From Siphonodentalium dalli (lineage: Eukaryota > Mollusca > Scaphopoda > Gadilida > Siphonodentaliidae): a stretch of 64,000 bases of DNA. Below the pieces are notes generated by a model. It did no database searches and was not told the DNA's origin. It saw nothing but the letters and a program-made list of their open reading frames with translations. The translations under genes and the position numbers were made by a program. How positions within the stretch are numbered: the stretch's first letter is position 1; the number at the start of each line of letters is the position of its first letter. This document shows positions 25,801 through 37,800 of this stretch, one piece after another. Location of the stretch: assembly GCA_032622095.1 (NCBI GenBank), contig CP136061.1, positions 25,418,991 through 25,482,990 of the forward strand. The letters are read 5' to 3'.

Positions 25801-28800
25801 AAATCACCGTTATGATTCTAGTCATATTTTAACAAGAAATCGACAGACCTGTGCAACGTAAGTGAGGCATACCATTACTTGCGAATATTTCAACTCAAGG
25901 CAACCAAAATTGTCACTTGGTCTGAAAATGGCTGCCAAAATGACGACAAAAAACAGGAAAATGGTAAATATTGCGCCAGCATGCCACGTAATCTCTTACA
26001 AATTGTGGTTGATGATAAAATTTTCTAGTGTGTCTTATATACATTAAATTCAAACAGTTCTAATGTATATTGGTTAAGTGTAACTATTGTAACCACTGGC
26101 ATTTCCAGAAATATTGAATGTTTCTATCACAAACTTGCCACTAAAATGGGCACAATTTAACTTTTCAGGTTTGGAGCTTTTTTTTCAAGCAAAATGAATC
26201 TATCTTTGTTATCAAAGTCGTTTGTTGTTTTGATATGTCTTAAATGCGTCACACTGATGTGATTTTAGAGAATATTACTCAAGATAGCTTGCGAAATGGC
26301 AATCAAATCTGGTAGAAAACAGTCGATTGTTTTACATATATCCCGAGCATTATTCTCTATTGTTCCCAAAATGTAGCAAATTGTGAATCACTTGTTATTA
26401 AGCATATTACTTAATCCACTGACTACTAGATGTGTCATTCTGCTTGCCCCAGTGCGTTCTGATGCATGAACAATTCATTTTAAATTATGCAGGATGGCAT
26501 TTTACTCAAAACTTTGTCTTTATTTTGGCCATATTTTTTAACGGAAATGGGCAGAACGTCGAAACGGAACTGAGTGGGACCAATTTATGTGGCTAATCTC
26601 GCCCATTATCGTCAAACACAATTTAATATATTGTGTATATCAAAATGGCAGCCAGGGAGTGAATGTGTGGTCATAGGTGAGGTGAATAGTTATACAGGTA
26701 GTTATTGTATAGTCACGAATGATGCGAAGAAGTGGCTATATGGTGATGGGTGGTGTGTCCATGGTAATATGTATAGTATAAAATGATTGATGTATAGTCA
26801 CGTGTGAGGTGAACAGCTATACATGGATTAGATGTATGGTAACAGAAGTTGTGTATGGGTATAATGATAGTAACCACATGGTCAGATGTGTGTTGTTTGT
26901 GTATATGTAGAGTAGATGTATGTGTGTGTGATATACATGTGTACATTGGGTGACTATTGTCATGGATGGGTGTATATGTATACATGTATTGGCTGTATGA
27001 TAATGTGTATGGTGTATGAATAAACAGGGAGTGGTTGTATGCTTATGTGTAATGTATTTGGTGTATATGCATACCTTGATTATAGCTGGATGGTAAATGT
27101 AGGGTGTGTGGTTTATATGAAGTGCCCTTGTGGTCATGTTGTATATGTGATGTATATACATCTTTATCATGCTTGTATTTTCATTGTTTGATGTATACAT
27201 ATACGACAGAATAGCCAATTGTTTTCATCAACCACAACTTTTGAGCGTTTTTTGCATTTACCATTTTCCATATTTTGGGCGCCATTTTGACAGCCATTTT
27301 AGCCAGTGACATTTGTTTTCCCACTAAGTTGAAATACTCATGAGTAACGGTACGCCTCACTTACTTTCAACGGTTCTGTTCATTTCTTGTTGAAATATAA
27401 CTAGAATACCAATGGTGATTTTTGGGGGAAATTTCATACAGCATTCTGTAAAATCGAATTATTGAGGGACAGGAAAGGGCTGGGATCACACGAATGGCAT
27501 ATTTAATTCCCACAATTATCATGAGCAATACCAAATACAGACACATCTCCGAACCAGTTCCATACAGCAGAAACTGATCTAAAATATTTTAGTGAGAAAA
27601 CGTCAACTTTTCCACTTACGGCTGCCATTTTGACGGCCATCTTGGACGGAGTTCCAATTTCGCTCTTAAATGTGCCATTATATCTTGAAGAGTCATATGC
27701 CAAATTTTAAATCGCATATTCCATGGTAAGATTATTTGCGACAGTTTAAAATTAATATAATCACGAAACGCTCTTTAAATTCGAAAATCCCCTTAAAAGG
27801 TGGATTAAAGTGAAATTGCAGCATGGCTCCACATCTATTATAAATTAGTATGTGAATATGTACATATGTGCAAAATTTCATGCTTTAGTCACGAATTGAA
27901 CAATTTTGTTACTAATCTACTCCACTATATATGTTACCATGACCATATTGATTGTCAGCGCAACGTGTCGCTTTGATTCAAGTTCATTAACTAATCATAA
28001 TTGACTGCATACCAGAGAGAAGGAATAAATAAATAACACAATTGATAAATTTGTTGAATAATTAAATGATCGATTAAATTTTTTTTGGATAACTAAAAAT
28101 TGTGTGAGGCACATCTCCAAGTTACACACACCCGCACAAGAGCAGATATCATGCACGTAGCAGAAAGATGGTTCGTGCGTCAGACGTTATTCAAATGCTG
28201 ATATTGGCCACTGCACAATGATGATTCAGCGATTAGAGCAGCAAAACAAAAACAGAAGAGAAATATGCCACCCGCGGCATTGACACCTAAACTCCGAGTA
28301 CGTGACATCTCAGTTCAGTCACACCCTAAGGCTGAGATACCATCATATATTTTGGATACCCTCACTGGATAACATACTTTTATACATGATTTGCATATAT
28401 ACACGTACATACATCTCCACATCCATACATATATACATGTACATGCATCTCCACATCCATACATATATACATGTACATGCATCTCCCCATCCATACATAT
28501 ATACTTCGCGCATGCGTGCTGTCCCACTTGTAATGACGGACATTATTGAACGAATAAGGACTACATCCATCTGAGTCTAAGCAGCTTCGTTTTGCTGACC
28601 ACATCTTCATGGTTATTATTCATTCTTAACCTTTTATAGTTTATAGGCACATCACTCTATGCATGCATTTGCATATAACCTATCTTGATAGAGATTGAGA
28701 TTGAACAACAACTCCGTGGTACATGTGCACGAGAAACCAGGTTCATCCCTGGTTAAGTGATCTTGCTAGTTTGCTATGATGTTAGTTGGTGCTCCTAAAT

Positions 28801-31800
28801 TGATATGATGCTGGTATGGCAAATTGATGCCGTTATGAAAAAGTACTGTTATTGTTTCTAAAGTTGTCATTTTCCGGTGTTTGGCTAAGCCAGTGCCTGT
28901 ATTAAAGTGATATATTTACATACTAAGTGTTGTCATCACTAAATCCAGCATTCTGATTGGTCGGCGCCCACGTGGCTAGTTGCAATTATTTCTCGGTGAA
29001 TTCGCAACGGCTTATAACTGCAAGCTCATAACAACATCGATGCGTCATTTGGGTTTGGAAAGACGAACGCGTAATGTTTTGGGCGCATTTGGATTCGCGC
29101 AGGATTGACTTAATAAATCATCGGATTTCAACTGTTCCTGTTAACTTTTGCCAAGGGTGCTATGGGGTATTTTGGGCTGGTTTTGTCACGATACACTTTT
29201 CGATTTAAATACATTTACAAAAGTGGCTTTTTCGCTAAATGTATATAAATAAAAGGATTAACTGTCATGTGGACTGTTTTTATGGAGATATAACCGTGAG
29301 GTAACTGACAGAATAGCCAATTGTTTTCATCAACCACAACTTTTGAGCGTTTTTTGCATTTACCATTTTCCATATTTTGGCCGCCATTTTGACAGCCATT
29401 TTAGCCAGTGACATTTGTTTTCCCACTAAGTTGAAATACTCATGAGTAACGGTACGCCTCACTTACTTTCAACGGTTCTGTTCATTTCTTGTTGAAATAT
29501 AACTAGAATACCAATGGTGATTTTTGGGGGAAATTTCATACCGCATTCTGTAAAATCGAATTATTGAGGGACAGGAAAGGGCTGGGATCCCACGAATGGC
29601 ATATTTAATTCCCAAAATTATCATGAGCAATACAAAATACAGACACATCTCCGAACCAGTTCCATACAGCAGAAACTGATCTAATAGTTAGGGAGCCCGC
29701 ATATGTTCTATTTACACTTTTGCGTACAAAAGGTTTGACCCCCTAAAGTTGGTACCAATAATGGAACATTCTGAAAAACCGATTTCTTAAGTTGCGCATT
29801 CCTGGGGTTTAGGGGCCGCTGAACCCAAAAAAAGTGCCAAAAATCACTTCTATTTACACTTCCGCGTACATCGATGAATTTTGGTTTGATGATACTCCTA
29901 AGTGTACTGATTAAGAAAACACAACTTAAGAAAGTGATTTTCCTGGGGTTTTCAGATAAGAAAGGGGGTCCCATGCTGAACCCCAAAACGTGATTTTTCA
30001 CTTTTTTTTACACTCTCGCGTACATCCATTATTTTTGGTCTCAAAGTACTTTGATATATACTAATTATAAAAACACAACTTAAGAAGCAACTTTTCCTAT
30101 GTCATGACTGATATGAGTAGGTATACAATGAGTGACTATATGGTTATGAGTGGGTTGTCCATGGTAAGATGCATCTAGGTATACAGGGAGAGGTCATGGT
30201 CAGGTGTGAGGTTAATCGGTATGCATGGAGTGACTTTATGGTGTATGCTTGTCTATGTATATCCAGTACGGGTGCACCCGGTGTGCCTGTATGGTCATTG
30301 GTGTGGTGTATGGATATAGCTACATGGTCATCTATGTGTTGGTTATGTATATGTGGAGTGACTGTAAGGTCGTGGGTGGGATGTACATGTGTTGTCTGTA
30401 TGATCATGGATGGGGTGTGTGGATCAATAGGTAGTGATTTTATGGTTACGGGTAATGTGTATAGGTATACATGGAATGACTGTACGGTCATGATTGAATA
30501 TGAATACCTGCAGTAAGTTGGGTGGACACTATCGAGCGTGTGGGTACATAGGGAGTGCCCTTGTTGTAACGGGTGGGATGTATATTTATATATCTCGTGG
30601 ATGTATTATCATTGGTGGGTGTATAGGGCTTAGCTGTATTATCATGGATGGCGTGTGTGATTATACAGTGAATTGCTGAATTGTCATATGTGAGGTGTAT
30701 GTGCAAGTATGGATTGTTTGAGTGGTCGTATGTGCGGGTTTTCTGTATATCTGGAAGGGCTGAATGGCCATTAGTGAGGTTTACATGTATAACTGGAGTG
30801 AATCTATGGTCTAGGGTGGGCTGCATATGTATATCGAGTGGTTATATGACTATGTGTGTCGAATAGGTATACATGTAGTGACTGTATGGTTAATGGTGAG
30901 ATGAGTACATGTAGGTATACAAGTAGTGACTGTATGATCATAAATGTAATGAACATCTATACAGGGGGTGACAGGCGTATGAGTATACATGTACCTGGTG
31001 TTCCTGTTTGGTGACTCGTGTCGGTATCGTCATGTGTAGGTTATACCAGTACACATACGTGTTGCTTTATTGTCATGGGCGAGGGATATGTGTATATAGC
31101 GAGTGGCTATATGGCCATGGATGAGGCGCATATGCATACATGGAGTGACTATACTGACATGGCTGGGTGTATTAGTATATCTTGAGTGGCTATTCGGCTG
31201 TGGTGTGACAAATAGGGATATAGGGATTGACATGGCCAACGTTGAGGTGAATATGTATACAAGGATTGACCATGGTCGTGTATGAATGTTTTGAATAGGT
31301 ACACAGGGGGTGACTATATGGCCATAGGTCAGGTGAAGGAGTATACCAGGTAACGTGGGTGAGGGTATGTGTATGAAGCGAGTGGCTATATGGCCATTGG
31401 TGATGTGCATATGTATACCGGAGTGACTTTAAGGTCATTGTTGTGGTGTTGATGTATATATTGATTGTCTATTTGACCATGCGTAATAGGTATACAGGGG
31501 ATGACTTATGGCCAATGGTGAGATGAATGGGTACACAAGGAGTGACTATATGGTTATGGGCCATGTTTATGAGTATACCCGGTGTGCCTGCATTGTGACG
31601 CGTGGCTGTATGGTCATCCGTGGTCATGGGTCAGGTGTACAAGTATACATTGGGTCACTATATTGTTATGTATGTGGTGTTTATGTATATATGTAATGAC
31701 TGTGTGATAATGGGTGGCTATCGCTTTCCACGATATGACATGACCTCTCTATTGATTAACATATCCTTGAGTTATTGTGGAAAGCGATAGCCACCCAAGG

Positions 31801-34800
31801 TACACAACCCACCCATTACCCCCGTCAATCCATATGTACATAAACACCACACAAATGACAACATAGTCACCCACTTTATACACGTATATGTACTAGTACA
31901 CATGATCATACAGCCATACTTGGTTATACCCGTACATACCACAAATGACGATACAGCCACGAGTCACCATGCATGAACACCAGGTATACACCTACACCCG
32001 ACACATGACCATATAGTCACTCTATGTATATATATTCACTACATTCACGATCATACAGTCACTCATTGTATACATATTCACCTCACCGTGGACCATACAG
32101 CCACTACATGTATACCTATTCGCCATACCCATGACCATAGTGTCAATCCAGGTATACATATGCACATCACCAATGGCGAGCCCTTCCAGATATACCAATA
32201 TCCGCACATACGACCATACTTGCCATACTCATACACGCCATCCATGATCATAAATATACTCCCCATACACCACCAATGATAACACATCCACAACATATAT
32301 AAATATACGTCCCACCGTTACCAACAGGGCACTCCCTATATACCCACACATCAGTCGTGACCATACAATAACTCCCTGTATGCCTATTATCTTCATCTAT
32401 GATCATAGAGTAACTCCCTGGCTGCCATCTTGGCTTCCACACTGTATCCAGTTGATAAATGTTTATCATACTGGGCCAGAATACCCACATATCATGGTTC
32501 ATCTCAGTTCCGTCTCAAAGTTCTGCCCATTTCCTTTCAATAATATGGCCAGAATCACAAAAGAGGTTCTCCGCAAAATTCCATACTGCAACTTTAAAAT
32601 GAATTTGTCATGCCCCATACGGAACTGGGACAAACATAATAGAACGTAGTTGTCAGTTAATTACATTGTAACTAACATGTACAATAACCAAGTGAGTCAC
32701 AATTTGCCACCTTTGTCGGATAACGCAGAAAATAATGTTCGGGATATATTAACTTTTAACTTTTTACAAATTTGGTTGCCATTTTGGAAGCCATCTTGAG
32801 CAATTTAGTCTATAAACACCGTAGTGTGACATATTTAAGATAGAACAAAAACAATAAACACCTTTCAATCCAAAGATAGTTACATTTTACTTGAACAAAT
32901 GGTCGAACCCTGAAAAGTTAATTTTGCCGATATTTATGTCAAGTTTGTGAGAGAAAAATCTGGTGATGTCAGTGTTGACAATAGTAAAAATGATCCATGG
33001 TGCATCAGACATGTTAGTATGCAATGTATGGAAAACAGATTAGCCAATTGTGTACATCAACCACAACTTGTAAGCGATTGCAGGACACCCTGGGGCAATA
33101 TTTACCATTTTCCATATTTTGGCACATTTTCGCAGCCATATTGAGCCAATGTAAGATTTATGGTTCCAGAGATTTGGAATATTCACAGGTAATGATATGC
33201 ATCACTTACATTACAATGTTCTTTTCATTTCTTGTTGAAATATGACTAGAATTCCAATTGTGATTTTTTTGTAAAATTTTGTACTGCGTTCTGTAAGGGA
33301 TCGGAAGGGGTTAGGACCCCAATAATTGCATATTGAATTGCTCCAATGATCAGTTAATATACAAAACACAAAATAAAGTTGCATTACTCAACCAGTTCCA
33401 AACAGCATGAATTGATCTAGAAGATATTTGTGAAAAAATGTCATATTTTCAACTTCCGGCGGCCATTTTGGCGGCCATCTTGGATGGTGAGTTTCAATTT
33501 TGGCCCAAAAAAGTGTCATTATGTCTTAGCTTCACGAAAATATATACATTTGTATACATTTTACTAGATTTTCCCGCTATAACTTTCATAAAACTGGCTC
33601 ACTTATAGTTCTAGAAAATGGATCGGGTTGGGGGGGGGGGGGGGGTAACAAGTCTCGTTCTTATCAGAAAACGACATGAATATATATTTCTTAAGTTTAT
33701 CGTATCGACTTAGTGATGCATTGGTTGTAATAGTGCCACGTTCCAGGGGTGTACGCACATACACACACGTTGGACGAATGCAATCATGTAAATAAAAGTA
33801 AATGTTTACGTTTTGAGGGGTGACCCGATGACCCCCTTCTTATCTTAAAAGCCCAGGAAAAGTTGCTTCTTAAGTTGTGTTTTTATAATTAGTATTTATC
33901 AAAGTACTTTGAGACCAAAAATAATGGATGTACGCGAAAGTGTAAAAAAAAGTGAAAAATCACGTTTTGGGGTTCAGCATGGGACCCCCTTTCTTATCTG
34001 AAAACCCCAGGAAAATCCCCTTCTTAAGTTATGTTTTCTTAATCAGTACACTTAGGAGTATCATCAAACCAAAATTCATCGATGTACGCGGAAGTGTAAA
34101 TAGAAGTGATTTTTGGCACTTTTGGGGTTCAGCGGCCCCTAAACCCCAGGAATGCGCAACTTAATAAATCGGTTTTTCTGAATGTTCCATTATTGGTACC
34201 AACTTTAGGGGGTCAAACCTTTTGTACGCAAAAGTGTAAATAGAACATATGCGGGCTCCCTAACTATAAAATATTTTAGTGAGAAAACGTCAACTTTTCC
34301 ACTTACGGCTGCCATTTTGACGGCCATCTTGGACGGAGTTCCAATTTCGCTCTTAAATGTGCCATTATATCTTGAAGAGTCATATGCCAAATTTTAAATC
34401 GCATATTCCATGGTAAGATTATTTGCGACAGTTTAAAATTAATATAATCACGAAACGCTCTTTAAATTCGAAAATCCCCTTAAAAGGTGGATTAAAGTGA
34501 AATTGTAGCATGGCTCCACATCTATTATAAATTAGTATGTGAATATGTACATATGTGCAAAATTTCATGCTTTAGTCACGAATTGAACAATTTGGTTACT
34601 AATCTACTCCACTATATATGTTACCATGATGACCATATTGATTGTCAGCGCAACGTGTCGCATTGATTCAAGTTCATTAACTAATCAGAATTGACTGCAT
34701 ACCAGAGAGAAGGAATAAATAAATAACACAATTGATAAATTTGTTGAATAATTAAACGATCGATTAAATTTGTTTTGGATAACTAAAAATTGTGTGAGGC

Positions 34801-37800
34801 ACATCTCCAAGTTACACACACCCGCACAAGAGCAGATATCATGCACGTAGCAGAAAGATGGTTCGTGCGTCAGACGTTATTCAAATGCTGATATTGGCCA
34901 CTGCACAATGATGATTCATCGATTAGAGCAGCAAAACAAAAACAGAAGAGAAATATGCCACCCGCGGCATGACACCTAAACTCCGAGTACGTGACATCTC
35001 AGTTCAGTCACACCCTAAGGCTGAGATACCATCATATATTTTGGATACAGTCACTGGATAACGTACTTTTATACATGATTTGCATATATACACGTACATG
35101 CATCTCCACATCCATACATATATACATGTACATGCATCTCCCCATCCATACATATATACATGTACATGCATCTCCACATCCATACATATATACATGTACA
35201 TGCATCTCCCCATCCATACATATATACTTCACGCATGGGGCGTGCTGTCCCACTTGACGGACATTATTGAACGAATAAGGACTACATCCATCTGAGTCTA
35301 AGCAGCTTCGTTTTGCTGACCACATCTCCATGGTTATTATCCATTCTTAACCTTTTATAGTTTATAGGCACATCACTCTATGCATGCATTTGCATATAAC
35401 CTATCTTGATAGAGATTGAGATTGAACAACAACTCCGTGGTACATGTGCACGAGAAACCAGGTTCATCCCTGGTTAAGTGATCTTGCTAGTTTGCTATGA
35501 TGTTAGTTGGTGCTCCTAAATTGATATGATGCTGGTAGGGCAAACTGGTCATAACTTGTATGTAAAACCCTTCGGGTTTTACACAAGTAATGACCACTTA
35601 CCTCACGGTTACATCTCAATAAAAACAGTCCACATGACAGTTAATCCTTATGTGAAACACTTCGGTAGCGTGATCAAATAGAAATGGAGATTAATCTTGT
35701 TACTTTTATAAATATTATATCCAAATTGACAACGCACACCGTCATTCTTATTAATTAATTGAATGCAGTGATTCTTGGTGGCAAAAATGTTTGCGTCGGT
35801 TTATCAGCGATAGATGCGTCCCGAATCGAGACGTAAATATTTACAAATGAGCGTAGTTCAGACGATGTTATCTATATATGGAGTGGTGCGGTCGATTTGT
35901 TTGAATTTGTCTGCGATGTTAGTAGAATGCTACATTCCCCCAGTTGGCATAGCGCCTGAGTACTAACTTATAAGTTTCATGCACGCGAACAAGTCCATAA
36001 TATGTCTTTAAACATTCAAGAACATATATATAATAGAAAAAATTAATAATGGCTACGCTGGTGTTTGCAATACGACGAGAATAGCCATCTTGATTACACA
36101 GGCCCATGGGGAAAACTAGCAGATATACCATATATATACTATACAGTGACAAGGTTCACAAGTCCGATTTTGGGAAAAAATACACCATCTGTTATATTGC
36201 CCATCGATTCTCATAATCGTTCAGATCAGTCACAATATATTTCCGCGCGTCTTATTGGCCATGAAATTTCATTTCTTTTGATGTATAATTCCATAATATC
36301 AAACTAAGGGCAGTCGAGACATCATACCGAAAACTTACAAGAACTGCTGTAAATTTGGAAGTAAAACGGGTCGTCGTCTCCTTGTCCGCCTAATATCATC
36401 AATAATTCTTAAAAATGGTCAACTCAGCCAAAATATGACCCAGTGTGTCTTATAGGTCATAACATTTCGGTTCGTTTGATATATAACTTGACGAAGTTTA
36501 TTTAAGCGAAGTAGACATATCGTACGGGGAATTCGCAAGTTCGGAAATTGCGATCGTTAAATGAATTGGTATCCGTGTATAATCACTACTTACCAGACAA
36601 GGAAACTAACGACCGCTTTTCGCCGGTATAGGTTTTGGTAGTTCTCGATACGATACCTCGACTTCCCTTCATTTGATACTATCGAATTATACATCAAAAG
36701 GAAGAAAATTTCATGGCCAATAAGACACAAAATGTAAAATGACTGAGACTAAAAAATTTGAGAATCTATGAGGAATATAATAGATGGTTTGTTTTTCCCA
36801 AATTAGGACTTGTGAACCTTGTCACTGGTATAGTATACATTGGTTTATCACATAATTAACCCACAAAATCAGCTTCATAATTATTGGTAAGAAACACGTG
36901 TAATATTAGCGCGTGCGATGACGTCACGCCATTATTTAAATAACTTGCGATTGCTGAAGTTTATGATTGTTGTTTTCGATGAATATTTCGCGTTGCTTCG
37001 CATTTATTTGATCATGTGATAAAAGGTATCTCAAACTCGTTCTATTTTATACGTAATTTATGAACCTCGTCCACTAAATTATATTTGAGCCTCGGTAAAC
37101 CTCGGCTCAAATCGAATTTAGTGAACTCGGTTGATAAATCTCTCATATATATTTTGAAGACCTCTGTTTGTTTGTCTGTATGTTTGTTTGTCTGTCATTT
37201 ATACAAATCTACGATTCTCGACCGATCGGGACGAAACTTGGTACGTGTGTGTAGTTTTACCAGGGGGTCGTCGTTGTCGTATTGGCGAGCCCGTGCGACA
37301 CCCGTGCAGCGCATGCGCAGACGAGATATCGGAAACGGGTGGAGCTATCGACTTGAAATTTGCTATGTGAATGTATCTTGCCCCGGATACGAATTTTATC
37401 GGGTCGCCGAGCCCGTGCGACGCCAGCTTCGCGCATTCGCAGACCAGGTCTCGGAAACGGGTGGAGCTATCGACTTGAAATTTGGTTTTATAATAGCCCG
37501 GACAACGTCGGGCTCATCGGCTAGTCTACTATATATATTTGAGAAATACGTAAATAAATGTGTAAATATATGTGTCCTCCTCTATAGACTCTAAGACGGC
37601 TGGCTCGATGGAGCCCAAACTTTCAATCTATGGGTGAAAAATCACGGGAATGGTCATCGCGGCGTTTTGGAGAAGCTCCGACCACCCGTTCTTCACTCCC
37701 GATCATCAAAATCACCGTCAACGGCACGGCGGGGGTTAATCGGGTTGATAGTTAAAGAGCGTTCCTATCCGCAGTGTAGTTGATAAAGAGCGTATGTGCG

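Larger units (their letters stand above)
24906..27935. mobile_element. Foldback element A with long diverged inverted arms
   Basis: The left arm (24906 to about 26670) and the reverse complement of the right arm (27195-27935) align over their whole shared length with frequent mismatches. Shared landmarks are AGTGGAGTAGA ends, CTCCACATCT/GCGCCACATCT, AAGATGGCCGCC/GGCCATCTTGG and CAACCACAA. The core is a GT-rich degenerate minisatellite. A piggyBac-like MITE sits in the left arm at 24964. No coding region. It lies in AADAC intron 2. Confidence 0.75.
29685..34266. mobile_element. 4.58-kb element with ~410-bp TIRs, TAA target
   Basis: The left terminus TAGTTAGGGAGCCCGC and its inverse at 34266 start TIRs extending to about 30100 and back to about 33843. 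They are nearly identical apart from small indels. The empty site in copy 1 shows a TAA duplication (29682-29684, 34267-34269); a TA reading is also possible. Each TIR is itself two to three diverged subrepeats of about 150 bp, each with TTTACACT-CGCGTACA and CCTGGGG-AGAAAGGGGGTC. The interior is an inverted minisatellite plus an element A-like arm. No transposase, so it is non-autonomous. A 3-bp TAA target hints at PIF/Harbinger, but this is not proven. Confidence 0.88.
29309..35546 (+). repeat. Segmental duplication, copy 2 (split by 4.58-kb element)
   Basis: Matches 27207-28827 with few differences. The match breaks at CTGATCTAA (29684) and resumes with TAAAATATTTTAG (34267), exactly around the long-TIR element. 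Confidence 0.93.

Noticed and set aside
28302-28610. His/Tyr-rich frames, repeated at 34991-35331
   Set aside because: Translations of the 33-bp ATACATATATACATG repeat.
29708-30001. Frame with conserved counterpart at 33952-34164
   Set aside because: Conservation is explained by the TIRs being copies of each other. No protein family match, and the right copy is shifted.
30144-32296. Many overlapping frames on both strands
   Set aside because: Artefacts of the GT/AC satellite. No domain, and overlapping opposite-strand frames cannot all be genes.
37085-37594. 169-codon plus-strand frame
   Set aside because: Crosses the boundary of two Helitron-like elements, and a second frame reads a similar phrase. 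Typical of repeat translation.
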